A stretch of 64,000 nt of DNA from Asticcacaulis sp. (GTDB lineage Bacteria > Pseudomonadota > Alphaproteobacteria > Caulobacterales > Caulobacteraceae), in contig JANQAC010000002.1 of NCBI GenBank assembly GCA_024707255.1, forward strand, positions 1,482,001-1,546,000. The letters run 5' to 3'. Positions 1 to 8,597 of this stretch are shown piece after piece (the first letter of the stretch is position 1; every line of letters begins with the position of its first letter). A program made the position numbers and the translations under genes. The notes beneath the pieces were generated by a model that worked only from the letters and a program-made list of their open reading frames with translations, did no database searches and was not told the origin of the DNA.

Positions 1-1099
1 AGGTGTCATATTCTGGCCAGGCCCACAGACGTTTGCGGATTTCATCGCTGCGCAGGATGACGGCGCCGGGCGCCCGGCCGATTTGAGGTGCTTCCTGACG
101 AGCGCGCGTGCTTTTACCCGAACCTGACAGGCCGCCTATCGCCATCAGTTGTGCCGGCTGCATCTCCAGAAAGTCCTTCGCCGCCTTGAGATACATCCGG
201 GCCTTATCCATGCCGCCATTCAGATCGTGTGCCGAATTGGCGCTGACGTGACAGCGCACGGCCGCGCGCATCGACATATAAAGCGGCAGGCATTTCAGCC
301 CAGCATAGACGGCTGAGGCATCCCCTTCAAGGCGTGCCGCCTGCTCCAGCCAGATATTCAGCACCAGATTGGCCGCCGCCTCATGCCCCCTCACCCACAG
401 ATCCATCAGCAGGAAGGCCAGGTCATACAGCACGTCAATCTGGCTCAGGCGGTCATTGAATTCGATGCAGTCGAACAGGACGGGTTTACCATGCTCCATC
501 AGGATATTGCCAAGATGCAGATCTCCATGGCAATGGCGGACAAAGCCCCCTGCAAACCGCGCCTCTAAAGCTGGCGCCAGTTCGGCATAGACGGCCTGTA
601 TGGTCCGATCATAGACATCAACCAGATCAGCGCCCAGTTGTTCACGAAACAAGGCTATGTTTTCACGATTTGAATCAATTACATATTTTGTATTGCTGAC
701 GTGCTGCTTATCGCCGCATATCTCGGAGCCGGCATGAAAGCGGGCGATCAGTCGTCCCAGATCCCGCATCTGCCCCGGATCCGGCGTCCAGTCTGGTCGG
801 CTGGCACTTTGCGCCGCCAGCACACCGGCCGTATCGAAACGACGCATCACCAGAACGCTCTCTTCGGCGATTTCCTCGATACCAAGATAGATGTCCGCCG
901 CCAGGCGCTGATTGAAGCGCAGTTCCCGCAGCAAGGCTGTCCGGCGTTTTTCCGGCGTGGTGAAATCAAGAAAACCGTAATCGACACTTTTCTTGAGCTT
1001 GTAGGCCCGTTCACCCTTTAATACGACAGTCGCACACGAGGTTTCAATGACTTCGTCGGCGCCTTCACGGAGATAATCGAGAGCCTGACTTAACGACAC
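1..1099 (-). CDS. Aminoglycoside-phosphotransferase-like / P-loop ATPase fusion, C-terminus outside window
   Basis: The frame stays open from a GTG at 1099 to base 2, giving 366 visible residues; the end lies beyond the window. The GTG follows an AGAGGGA ribosome site by a normal spacing. Residues about 1-270 resemble small-molecule kinases of the aminoglycoside phosphotransferase fold: the catalytic loop HGDLHLGN is at bases 513-536 and is followed by an FDCIEF metal-binding segment. A second domain then starts with a P-loop, GGLSGSGKS, at bases 112-146. This two-domain arrangement is a known but poorly characterised bacterial family (AAA-type ATPase fused to a phosphotransferase). The substrate cannot be told from sequence, and antibiotic resistance should not be assumed. 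It is divergent from the HAD gene at 1199. Confidence 0.8.
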   Translation of the reverse strand, partial: MSLSQALDYLREGADEVIETSCATVVLKGERAYKLKKSVDYGFLDFTTPEKRRTALLRELRFNQRLAADIYLGIEEIAEESVLVMRRFDTAGVLAAQSASRPDWTPDPGQMRDLGRLIARFHAGSEICGDKQHVSNTKYVIDSNRENIALFREQLGADLVDVYDRTIQAVYAELAPALEARFAGGFVRHCHGDLHLGNILMEHGKPVLFDCIEFNDRLSQIDVLYDLAFLLMDLWVRGHEAAANLVLNIWLEQAARLEGDASAVYAGLKCLPLYMSMRAAVRCHVSANSAHDLNGGMDKARMYLKAAKDFLEMQPAQLMAIGGLSGSGKSTRARQEAPQIGRAPGAVILRSDEIRKRLWAWPEYDT

Positions 1100-1198
1100 A
1101 AACCACTTCCCTCTGATCTATAATCGCCAAACCGGCTAAGCCGCTTTTGTCGTTCTGGCAAGCAGATTAGCCTTGACCTCCATAGCCTTGCCTACCAG

Positions 1199-1816
1199 AT
1201 GTCAGTCATGACGACGCCCGCCTCCCTGCCCGCCGATGTTAAGGCCATCATCTTCGATTGCGACGGCACCCTGGCCGATACCTTCGGCGCCCATTTCCGT
1301 GCTTTTCGTGACATTCTGGCGGACTATCAGGTCACTTTCGAGACGGAATTTTATCACGCCCGCCTGGGTCTGTCGCGCTATGAGTTGCTGGAGGAACTGA
1401 AGCAGGCGCAGGGCAAGCCCTTTGATGAACAGGTCGTCGCCAAGCGTAACACTGCGGCATTTCTGACGCATCTGCCAGCCATTCGGCCAATACCCTACAC
1501 GCGCGACGTTCTCCGCAGCCAATATGGACGGCTCAAGCTGGGTGTCGCCTCCGGAGGGCAGCGGCCCATTGTCGAAGCCACACTTAAAGCCATCGGCGTG
1601 GTCGATATGCTCGACACCATCGTGACCATCGAGGATACTGGTATGGGCAAGCCAGCCCCCGATCTTTACCTGTTGGCAGCGGAACGATTGAACGTCGCCC
1701 CCCGTTTCGTTCTGGCTTACGAAGACAGTGACGAAGGCATGGAAGCCGCGGAACGCGCCGGGATGCGTGTTATCGATATCCGACCATTTTACAGGACCGA
1801 TCCAGCCAGGTGGTAA
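1199..1816 (+). CDS. HAD-superfamily hydrolase (beta-phosphoglucomutase-like phosphatase)
   Basis: This 205-residue protein carries all four HAD motifs: DCDGT with the nucleophile Asp20 and acid Asp22, Ser118 in the VASGG stretch, Lys151 in GMGKPAPD, and the acidic EDSDEG at 175-180. Residues 30-95 form the small helical cap of subfamily IA. Members of this branch dephosphorylate small sugar phosphates or isomerise beta-phosphoglucose in the cytoplasm; the substrate here is not predictable. The ATG at 1199 is followed by a second at 1208 that could also serve. Its stop touches the stop of the convergent pdxH gene with no gap, so the two transcripts must overlap or share a terminator. Confidence 0.88.
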   Translation: MSVMTTPASLPADVKAIIFDCDGTLADTFGAHFRAFRDILADYQVTFETEFYHARLGLSRYELLEELKQAQGKPFDEQVVAKRNTAAFLTHLPAIRPIPYTRDVLRSQYGRLKLGVASGGQRPIVEATLKAIGVVDMLDTIVTIEDTGMGKPAPDLYLLAAERLNVAPRFVLAYEDSDEGMEAAERAGMRVIDIRPFYRTDPARW

Positions 1817-2480
1817 TCAGGGATAGAGCCTGGTGCGCGACCAGTTGCCGCTGGTTGTCTCGCGGCGGAACTGAAGGCGGTCATGCAGACGAAAGGGCTT
1901 GTCGCGCCAGAACTCGATGCTGAGCGGCGCGACGCGAAAGCCGGTCCAGTGGGGCGGGCGATCGATCTTGCCCAGACCGAACTTCAGGCCGTATTCCGCC
2001 ACCTTCTTTTCCAGTGCGAACCGGTTCTCCAGCGGCCGTGACTGATCCGAGGCCCAGGCGCCGATCTGACTTTGCCGCGCACGGCTGTGGAAATAGGCAT
2101 CGGCCTCGGTATCACTCACCCGGCCGACGGCTCCACGGATACGCACCTGGCGACGCAGGGACTTCCAGTGAAACAGCAGAGCTGCTTTCGGATCTTGCAT
2201 CAGTTGCTGACCTTTTGCGCTCAAGGTATTGGTGTAGAAGACAAAACCAGCTTCATCGAAATCCTTCAACAGCACCATGCGCACATCGGGCAGGCCATCG
2301 GCATCGACTGTGGCGACCGCCATGGCGTTCGGGTCATTCGGTTCCTTCACGCCGGCGTCTTTCAACCATTGACCGAACAGGGCAAACGGTTCACCGGCAT
2401 CGATCTCGGCCTCATGCGCCGCATGGGCCTCGGCATATTCATCGGCGGAAGGGCTTGGCGGGATCAGCGAGATCGGTCAT
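1817..2480 (-). CDS. pdxH: Pyridoxamine 5'-phosphate oxidase, reading frame broken near the start
   Basis: PdxH oxidises pyridoxamine or pyridoxine phosphate to pyridoxal 5'-phosphate with FMN and oxygen. The intact frame (bases 1817-2440) has the FMN-binding split barrel, including [18 protein letters not shown] and [14 protein letters not shown], and ends in the conserved W-x-R-x-RLYP tail. The family is about 218 residues. In the literal sequence no ATG precedes the conserved N-terminus in this frame, and a TGA interrupts it at 2477-2479. An ATG at 2480 in the other frame starts MTDLADP, and removing one C from the CCC run at 2460-2462 joins it to [13 protein letters not shown], giving 220 residues, the expected size. 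I therefore annotate one gene with a one-base insertion. Divergent from the J-domain gene. Confidence 0.87.
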
Positions 2481-2566
2481 AGCGGCCTTAAGACTTTGAA
2501 AAGGATAATCAGGCATTAATTTCAGGATGCGGCGTTGAAAATCAGCGCCGCTCCATAGGTGTCAGA

Positions 2567-3361
2567 ATGGACTTCGGAGGCATGAACTTCAAGATGGCGG
2601 GGGTAAAAACAAGAGCCGAAGCGCTTGAAGCCCTAGGCCTGAAGGATATGGCGCCGGACGATGCCATCCGCTACGCCTTCCGCCAGCGCCTGAAGCAAGT
2701 TCATCCGGATCTGAACGGCGGCACGGACGCCCAGCTCAGGCGGCTGATCCTGGCGCGGGATATGCTGACATCCGACACTAATGCACCTTTAAAACAGACA
2801 GATTTTCCTCAACAATTCGACAGGAACGAGCATCGGTCTCATGGCGCCAGACCTCTGCATATCAGCCTGCATCAAGCCCTTTTCGGCGGCAGCGTTTCGA
2901 CGGATGTTCCGGCGTTGGAATTTGCCGAGGCGGACGCCCCCCTGGCCTCTTTGATCGAAACCAGACGTATGTACATTGTCCTGCCGCCGGGCTTGAGGGA
3001 CGACACTGTAGTCAGCCTGACCTGTAACGCCTCACCCGGACAAAGGCTTTTCTGCATCCATATCGAAGCAGGTGATGAGTGCCGCGTCTGGGGCAACGAT
3101 ATCTGGATGACAGCCACGATCGAAAGCCGCTTTTTACGCAGCGGCGGCCAGACAATCATCGATACACCGCATGGGCCGCGACATATCAATATTGCCGCCC
3201 GCACACCATCAGGTGCCAGCCTTTGCCTGAAGGGCCAGGGGCTGCCGGCCACCGACACGGCGCCTGCCGGCGACCTGCATATCCGGCTGGAGTCCTGCGC
3301 CGATACTATGCGCCCGGCGGGTCACGTCCTCACCGATTTCCGCCAGCGTTGGGCGTCATAA
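2567..3361 (+). CDS. DnaJ-like co-chaperone with J domain and C-terminal substrate domain
   Basis: This 264-residue protein begins with a J domain (residues about 14-70) whose helix II/III loop holds the HPD signature (in KQVHPDLNGG) that stimulates DnaK ATPase. There is no clear Gly/Phe linker and no zinc-finger repeats, so it is closer to CbpA-type proteins than to DnaJ itself. Residues 95-255 match the beta-rich C-terminal peptide-binding region, with the typical Y-x-x-LPPGLRDDT and GDLHIRLE stretches. It probably works as a DnaK partner in the cytoplasm. The first ATG at 2567 is chosen; ATGs at 2582 and 2591 are alternatives and a GGAGG lies just before them. J domain and HPD are seen; the partner is inferred. 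Confidence 0.82.
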   Translation: MDFGGMNFKMAGVKTRAEALEALGLKDMAPDDAIRYAFRQRLKQVHPDLNGGTDAQLRRLILARDMLTSDTNAPLKQTDFPQQFDRNEHRSHGARPLHISLHQALFGGSVSTDVPALEFAEADAPLASLIETRRMYIVLPPGLRDDTVVSLTCNASPGQRLFCIHIEAGDECRVWGNDIWMTATIESRFLRSGGQTIIDTPHGPRHINIAARTPSGASLCLKGQGLPATDTAPAGDLHIRLESCADTMRPAGHVLTDFRQRWAS

Positions 3362-3434
3362 TCTAAAACAAAATGCGATTTTCCCGCGCCCCTCACCTGT
3401 GCCATGACGACGGCAAATAAACGGGGATCCGCAC

Positions 3435-4160
3435 ATGGCACTCAGTTACGACACTTTCAGTCCATCGCTTGGCATCCGCCAGGATGCCTTTGGCAACCCC
3501 ATTGGCAAGGCTGTGGAGGGTTGGCAGGGCTGCACCCGATTGCCAGATACGGAACTCCTCGGACGGACCTGCCGGCTGGAGCCTTATGATATTGCTCATG
3601 CCGAAGGACTTTACAGCGCCTATGTCGAGGATGACGGCCGCATGTGGAGCTACCTGCCCTATGGCCCGTTTGACAGCGCCCAGGCCGTCAACGAAAGTAT
3701 CCAGGACTGGCAGAAAAACAGAGGCTTACATACTTTTGTTATTATGAAGAATGAGCAGCCGGTCGGCCATGCCAGCTTTATGCGTTATGATTTGACGCAC
3801 GGCAGCGTTGAGGTTGGCGGCGTCACCTTTTCACCGGCCCTGCAACACTCGACCGCAGCGACCGAAGCCATGTATCTGATGATGAAGCACGCTTTCGATC
3901 AGGGCTATCGCCGCTACGAGTGGAAATGCAACCAACTCAACATACCATCGAGCCTCGCAGCTTTGCGACTGGGCTTCAGCTTCGAGGGCGTCTTCCGCAA
4001 TCATCAGGTGGCACGTGAAGGTCGGCGCGATACGGCATGGTACTCCGTCATTGCAGAGGAATGGCCTCAGGTCCGCGCGCGCCTCGAAGCCTGGCTTGAT
4101 CCGGCCAATTTCGATGCGGATGGCATACAGCGTCAAGCCCTGAGCGCTATTCCGCTTTAA
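3435..4160 (+). CDS. GNAT family N-acetyltransferase (RimJ/RimL-like)
   Basis: The 241-residue product has the layout of the RimJ/RimL branch of GNAT enzymes: an N-terminal segment with GNPIGKAVEGW, a LEPYDIAHAEGLYSAY start of the fold near residue 50, a strand carrying VGHASFMRYD, and the C-terminal YRRYEWKCNQLNIPSSLAALRLGF region where acetyl-CoA-binding and strand 6 residues sit. Members transfer an acetyl group from acetyl-CoA to N-terminal amines or small molecules. The acceptor is unknown. The last four bases overlap the stop of the convergent symporter gene, an end-to-end arrangement. Confidence 0.85.
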   Translation: MALSYDTFSPSLGIRQDAFGNPIGKAVEGWQGCTRLPDTELLGRTCRLEPYDIAHAEGLYSAYVEDDGRMWSYLPYGPFDSAQAVNESIQDWQKNRGLHTFVIMKNEQPVGHASFMRYDLTHGSVEVGGVTFSPALQHSTAATEAMYLMMKHAFDQGYRRYEWKCNQLNIPSSLAALRLGFSFEGVFRNHQVAREGRRDTAWYSVIAEEWPQVRARLEAWLDPANFDADGIQRQALSAIPL

Positions 4161-5428
4161 ATCTCAGCCGCCGAAACCGCAGCCGGCGGCTTTGTCAACA
4201 GAGGCGAGTCCTTTTCGATCATGCCGTTTTCGCGCGCCACCAGAGTCGGCACCAGAATCTGGCTGGTGACGTTTGTCGCCGTGCGCATCATATCGAGGAT
4301 GCGGTCGATCGCCGCCAGAATCGCCAGACCTTCCAGCGGCAGGCCGGCCGTGGAAAGCGTCACCGTCAGCATGACCGTCGCCACACCGGGCACGCCGGCT
4401 GTGGCCAGAGACCCTAGAATCGAGGCCAGGGCGATCAGCAAATAGTGCTCCGGCGTCAGTACAATATGGAAATAGTTGGCGATGAAGATCGAGGAAATCG
4501 CCGGATAGATGGCGCCGCAACCGTCCATCTTCATATTGGCGCCGAGCGGCAGGGCAAAACCGGCATAGGACTTCGGCAGTTTCAGATTTTCTGTCGCCAC
4601 AGCCAGGGAAACCGGCAAGGTGCCGATCGAGGAACAGGTGAAGAAAGCCGTCTGCTGGGCGGTGAAAATACCCTTGTAAAAACCCGTCACTCGCAGGCCA
4701 TGCAGTTTGAGCAGGATCGGGTAAACGACAAAGATTTCGGTCAGACAACCAAGATAGATCAGGCCGATATAGGGAATCAGCGGCTTGAGTGCCTCCAGGC
4801 CGTAGCTCGCCACCACGGAGCCGATCAGGCCGAACACCCCGATTGGCGTTAGCTGGATGATCCAGCGCGTCAGCTTGAACATGACCTGAGAGCCCTGCTC
4901 AATTAAATCCGACAAGCCCTTGGTTTTTTGACCTAAAGCGCCGAGAGCCGCGCCTACCAGTATGGCGAAGAAGACGATGCTGAGTATCTTGCCGTCAGCA
5001 AAGCTCTTGAAGATGTTCGATGGCACGATACCGGTGATGACCTCGACCGGGCCAGGGATCGGATCGTGCGCCTCGACGACCAGCGGCAGACCGGCCAGGC
5101 CCGCACCCGGCTGAAAATAGATGCCGATGACCAGCCCGACTGAAACGGCGATGGCCGAGGTGACCATGAACCAGATGATGGTCTGGGCGCCCAACTTGAC
5201 CGCGCGGCCGCCAGTCCCCTCATCGCCATGCCCCAGGCGTGCGATGGAAGCGGCGATAGTGAAAAAGACCAGCGGCGCCACCAGCATCTTGATGGCGCGG
5301 ATAAAGGTATCGCCGATCGGATTGAGAAAGGGCAAGGCGTCCTTGCCCCAGTACAGCGCCACACCGATACCCACCACGAAGGCGACCAGAGTTTTCAGCC
5401 AGAACGGAATTTTACCAAGCCAAGCCAT
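4157..5428 (-). CDS. Dicarboxylate/amino acid:cation symporter (DAACS family)
   Basis: The protein is an integral inner-membrane symporter of the GltP/DctA family that takes up dicarboxylates or acidic amino acids with protons or sodium. From the ATG at 5428 it has 423 residues beginning MAWLGKIPFW. Eight or so hydrophobic segments are clear, and the hallmark re-entrant loop residues are present: the serine-rich ACSSIGTLPVSL-type stretch (FFTCSSIGTLP), LPLGANMKMDGCG, and the GVPGVATVM segment. The GANMKMDG loop differs slightly from the NMxGT of aspartate/glutamate carriers, so the substrate is open. An extension of the frame to 5491 has no better start. It is divergent from aroC. Confidence 0.9.
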   Translation of the reverse strand: MAWLGKIPFWLKTLVAFVVGIGVALYWGKDALPFLNPIGDTFIRAIKMLVAPLVFFTIAASIARLGHGDEGTGGRAVKLGAQTIIWFMVTSAIAVSVGLVIGIYFQPGAGLAGLPLVVEAHDPIPGPVEVITGIVPSNIFKSFADGKILSIVFFAILVGAALGALGQKTKGLSDLIEQGSQVMFKLTRWIIQLTPIGVFGLIGSVVASYGLEALKPLIPYIGLIYLGCLTEIFVVYPILLKLHGLRVTGFYKGIFTAQQTAFFTCSSIGTLPVSLAVATENLKLPKSYAGFALPLGANMKMDGCGAIYPAISSIFIANYFHIVLTPEHYLLIALASILGSLATAGVPGVATVMLTVTLSTAGLPLEGLAILAAIDRILDMMRTATNVTSQILVPTLVARENGMIEKDSPLLTKPPAAVSAAEI

Positions 5429-5556
5429 AACAATACTTTCAGTCGTAACCAATTGACTGATATATGGGCGTACATTCAAACCTTTACACACTAAAAAAAT
5501 TGCACGGTCAGTTAAACGCGGCTAAAGCCAGTGGGAAATCTACAGGCTGCAATTCC

Positions 5557-6663
5557 ATGTCTCACAATACCTTCGGTCATCTCTTCCGTGTCACCACCTG
5601 GGGCGAAAGCCATGGTCCGGCGCTTGGCTGCGTCATCGATGGTTGCCCGCCGGGAATCGCCCTGTCGGAGGACGATATCCAGTGGGCCATGGATCGCCGC
5701 AAGCCGGGCGGTTCGCGTTTCGTCACCCAGCGCCGCGAAGCCGATGAGGCAAAAATCCTCTCCGGCGTTTTCGAAGGCGTCACCACAGGCACACCGATCT
5801 CGATCCTGATCGAGAACACGGACCAGCGCTCGAAGGATTATGGCGACATCGCCAAACAGTTCCGCCCCGGTCATGCCGACTACACCTATTTCGCCAAGTA
5901 CGGCGTGCGCGACTATCGCGGCGGCGGCCGGTCCTCCGCCCGTGAAACGGCCGCACGCGTGGCCGCCGGCGCCGTGGCGCTGAAAGTATTACAGGTATTG
6001 GTCGGTGAACAGGTCAAGGTGCGCGGGGCCTTATCACAACTCGGCATCCACAAGGCGGCGCGCGGCAACTGGGATTGGGAAGAGGTCGGCAACAATCCCT
6101 TCTTCTGCCCTGACCCCGCCTCGGTGACGCTGTGGGAAGACTATCTCGACGGCATCCGCAAGGCCGGCTCCTCCATCGGCGCCGTGGTCGAGGTCGAGGC
6201 CGAAGGCATCCCCGCCGGCTGGGGTGCCCCGATCTACGGCAAGCTCGATTCCGAACTGGCTTCGGCCCTGATGAGCATCAATGCCTGCAAGGGCGTCGAG
6301 ATCGGCGAAGGCTTCGGCGCGGCCGAACTTTCGGGCGAGGAAAACGCCGATGAAATGCGCATGGGGCCAGACGGCCCTGAGTTCAAGTCCAACCATGCCG
6401 GCGGTATCCTAGGCGGCATTTCCACCGGCCAGACGGTTGTGGCGCGCATGGCGCTGAAGCCGACCTCATCCATTCTGACCAGGCGCGAAAGCATCGATGT
6501 CAAAGGCAACGAAGTCGAACTGATCACCAAGGGACGTCATGACCCCTGCGTGGGCATCCGCGCCGTGCCAGTGGCCGAAGCCATGATGTCCTGCGTGCTG
6601 CTCGATGCTTACCTCAGGCATCGCGGCCAGACGGGCGATGGCCCGCATCGGGTGGGCGCCTGA
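5557..6663 (+). CDS. aroC: Chorismate synthase
   Basis: AroC makes chorismate from 5-enolpyruvylshikimate-3-phosphate by trans elimination and needs reduced FMN; it is the last shared step to aromatic amino acids. The 368-residue product starts [20 protein letters not shown], the usual N-terminus, which fixes the ATG at 5557 although the frame is open from 5464. Signatures are [14 protein letters not shown] near residue 17, the [21 protein letters not shown] block near 125, and the [14 protein letters not shown] motif near 280. Length matches the bacterial enzyme. It stands alone between divergent and downstream genes with ordinary spacing. Confidence 0.97.
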   Translation: MSHNTFGHLFRVTTWGESHGPALGCVIDGCPPGIALSEDDIQWAMDRRKPGGSRFVTQRREADEAKILSGVFEGVTTGTPISILIENTDQRSKDYGDIAKQFRPGHADYTYFAKYGVRDYRGGGRSSARETAARVAAGAVALKVLQVLVGEQVKVRGALSQLGIHKAARGNWDWEEVGNNPFFCPDPASVTLWEDYLDGIRKAGSSIGAVVEVEAEGIPAGWGAPIYGKLDSELASALMSINACKGVEIGEGFGAAELSGEENADEMRMGPDGPEFKSNHAGGILGGISTGQTVVARMALKPTSSILTRRESIDVKGNEVELITKGRHDPCVGIRAVPVAEAMMSCVLLDAYLRHRGQTGDGPHRVGA

Positions 6664-6727
6664 GCCTATTGTAATTGTAAAAGTTACATTTATATATCGG
6701 GTCACAGTTCAAGAGGGAGCGTTTCTC

Positions 6728-7441
6728 ATGATCGACAAAAGACCTTACAATCAACTCGGCGGCGCCAACCACGGCTGGCTGAATGCCAAGCACCATTTCT
6801 CGTTCGCCTCCTATTATGATCCGGCCAAGATGGGCTGGGGCAGCTTGCGCGTCTGGAACGACGACGAGATCAAGTCACAGACCGGTTTCCCCCCGCATCC
6901 GCACAATGACATGGAAATCATCACCTATGTCCGCGAAGGCGCCATTACCCACCAGGATTCCCTTGGTAACAAGGGACGCACGGAAGCAGGTGATGTCCAG
7001 GTCATGTCGGCCGGCACAGGCATCCGCCACTCGGAATATAATCTGGAAAACGAAACCACCAAGATCTTCCAGATCTGGGTCGAGCCCAGCGTGCGTGGCG
7101 AGCCGCCTGCCTGGGGCGCCAAGCCCTTCCCCAAGGGAGACCGCGCCGGCAAATTCGTTACCCTGGCCTCCGGTTTCAAAGGTGATGAAGACGCTCTGCT
7201 GATCCGCACGCCGGCCCGCCTGCTGGGCGCCACCCTGCTGAAGGACCAATCCGAATCCTATACGCCGGTGGAAGCCCCCGAAGGCCAGACGCGCCATCTT
7301 TATCTGGTGGTGGCGCGCGGCAAGGTCAGCGTCAACGGCGTCGAACTTGATGAACGCGACGGTGCCGCCATAAAGGATGAAGCCACGCTCGACATCCGGG
7401 CGCTGGAAGACGCCGAGGTCGTGCTGCTCGACGCCGCATAA
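6728..7441 (+). CDS. Pirin family protein (YhaK-like)
   Basis: This 237-residue bicupin belongs to the pirin family, whose founding bacterial members bind an iron or other metal ion through cupin histidines; some show quercetin dioxygenase activity and most have no known substrate. The N-terminal cupin shows FPPHPHNDMEIITYVREG and ITHQDSLGNKG, with the conserved HxH and H residues, then MSAGTGIRHSEYN. The C-terminal cupin is more diverged. The ATG at 6728 follows a strong AAGAGGGAG ribosome site. A second, distinct pirin is encoded at 42746. Downstream a perfect hairpin separates it from the lipoprotein gene. Confidence 0.88.
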   Translation: MIDKRPYNQLGGANHGWLNAKHHFSFASYYDPAKMGWGSLRVWNDDEIKSQTGFPPHPHNDMEIITYVREGAITHQDSLGNKGRTEAGDVQVMSAGTGIRHSEYNLENETTKIFQIWVEPSVRGEPPAWGAKPFPKGDRAGKFVTLASGFKGDEDALLIRTPARLLGATLLKDQSESYTPVEAPEGQTRHLYLVVARGKVSVNGVELDERDGAAIKDEATLDIRALEDAEVVLLDAA

Positions 7442-7455
7442 TCAACCTTGATCAG

Positions 7456-7489
7456 CCTCCGGAAGGTGCTAACCTGCACCTTCCGGAGG
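7456..7489 (+). promoter_or_regulatory. Perfect hairpin that includes the ribosome binding site of the next gene
   Basis: Bases 7456-7469 (CCTCCGGAAGGTGC) pair exactly with 7476-7489 across a six-base loop. The last five bases of the 3' arm, GGAGG, are the Shine-Dalgarno of the lipoprotein gene, six bases before its ATG at 7496. No T-run follows, so it is not a normal terminator. If the RNA folds, translation of the lipoprotein would be blocked unless ribosomes or heat open the stem. Confidence 0.7.
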
Positions 7490-7495
7490 TATTTC

Positions 7496-7963
7496 ATGCA
7501 TACTCCCCCTTTTGTTGCTGTTTCATTTCTGGCTTTAGCTGCCTGCTCTCCGGCGCATAAGGCGGAAGTCGCCAGCGCCGAATCAGCCGCCGGCTCCGCC
7601 GTCATGTCGGCTATTACACCGCCTCCCGGCAGCCAGGCTCATATACTGGGCGGTGTCGATCTCAACAAATCCATCACCTTGGTGGGCACTGAGCCTTTCT
7701 GGAACATCCTGTTCGGTGATGGCCGCCTGGTCTTTTCCAGCCCGGATTCGCATCTTGGCCGCACGGTGTCGGCACCATTCATCCTGAATAAGGACGGCGC
7801 CGAATGGCATGACCAGGATATGGATATTTATCTGACACCGGTACGCTGCTCGGATGGTATGAGCGACCGCAGCTATCCGCTGAAAGCCGTTGTGCATATC
7901 GGCGAAACCGTCCTGAAAGGCTGCGCCAACAACACATCGCGCCTGCCCCAGAACCGTCCCTGA
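7496..7963 (+). CDS. Predicted lipoprotein with GTEPFW motif (COG3650-like)
   Basis: From the ATG at 7496 the 155-residue product begins with a short lipoprotein signal ending in the lipobox LAAC (Cys17), so it should be lipid-anchored in the envelope. The body carries LVGTEPFWNILF and later YLTPVRCSDGMSDRSYPL, features shared with the uncharacterised COG3650 family of predicted envelope proteins. A start at 7448 would add an unlikely arginine-rich extension. Its translation start is embedded in the hairpin at 7456-7489. The function is unknown; lipidation and family resemblance are what the sequence supports. Confidence 0.75.
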   Translation: MHTPPFVAVSFLALAACSPAHKAEVASAESAAGSAVMSAITPPPGSQAHILGGVDLNKSITLVGTEPFWNILFGDGRLVFSSPDSHLGRTVSAPFILNKDGAEWHDQDMDIYLTPVRCSDGMSDRSYPLKAVVHIGETVLKGCANNTSRLPQNRP

Positions 7964-7964
7964 G

Positions 7965-8597
7965 TTACTTCAATCCGACCAGTTTGTGCGTCTGGATGCT
8001 CATGCGCCATTGCGGGTGCGTCAGGCAGTAATCGATCACCGCCTGGGTATTAGCGGCCTGCTGCGGATCGTCCTTCGGCTGGAGATAATAGCGCTCGAAA
8101 TCCAGGGTCAGAAATTCGGCCGGGTTGACACCTTCTTGCGGCCAGACCAGTTTCAGCTCCTGACCTTGGGTTTGATGCAGGCGGTTGTCCGCCTTGGGGC
8201 TGACACAGATCCAGTCAATTCCCTCCGGCACTTTCAGGGTGCCATTGGTCTCGACGGCGATAAAATAGCCCGCCGCCTTGACTGCCCGGATCAGGTCTTC
8301 ATCCAGTTGCAGCAGAGGCTCACCGCCAGTGAATACCACAGCCTTATCGGCGGAACGCCCCTCCCCCAGACAGCATCCAGCGCTGTCACGACATCGGCAG
8401 GTGTTGCGAATTTGCCGCCATTTTCACCGTCGGTGCCGACAAAATCCGTATCGCAGAAGGTGCAGGCGGCGGTCGTCCGGTCCTGTTCTCGGCCGCTCCA
8501 CAGATTGCAGCCGGCAAAACGCGCGAAGACATTGACGCGACCAGCTTGCCCCCCCCTCGCCTTGCAGGGTCAGAAAGATTTCCTTGAAACTATACAT
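7965..8597 (-). CDS. queE: 7-carboxy-7-deazaguanine synthase, with two compensating frameshifts
   Basis: QueE is the radical SAM enzyme that turns 6-carboxy-tetrahydropterin into 7-carboxy-7-deazaguanine on the way to queuosine. The start ATG at 8597 shares its A with the TGA of queC. Read literally, the frame is lost in a run of eight C at 8549-8556 (one too many) and regained at a run of five C at 8363-8367 (one too few). With both corrected the protein is 210 residues, reads EIFLTLQGEGGQAGR, has the family's long-spaced iron-sulfur cysteine motif (C-x14-C-x2-C, in CNLWSGREQ...CTFCDTDF), and continues into VVFTGGEPLLQLD. The cluster motif lies exactly between the two shifts, so the literal sequence would be inactive. 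Confidence 0.88.

Noticed and set aside
1..1099. Aminoglycoside resistance gene
   Set aside because: The kinase domain is fused to a P-loop ATPase domain as in a chromosomal family of unknown substrate, with no mobile element nearby.
8549..8556. C8 run in queE as a phase-variation switch
   Set aside because: A second, opposite indel in the same gene and similar breaks in essential genes point to sequence error; kept only as a minor alternative.
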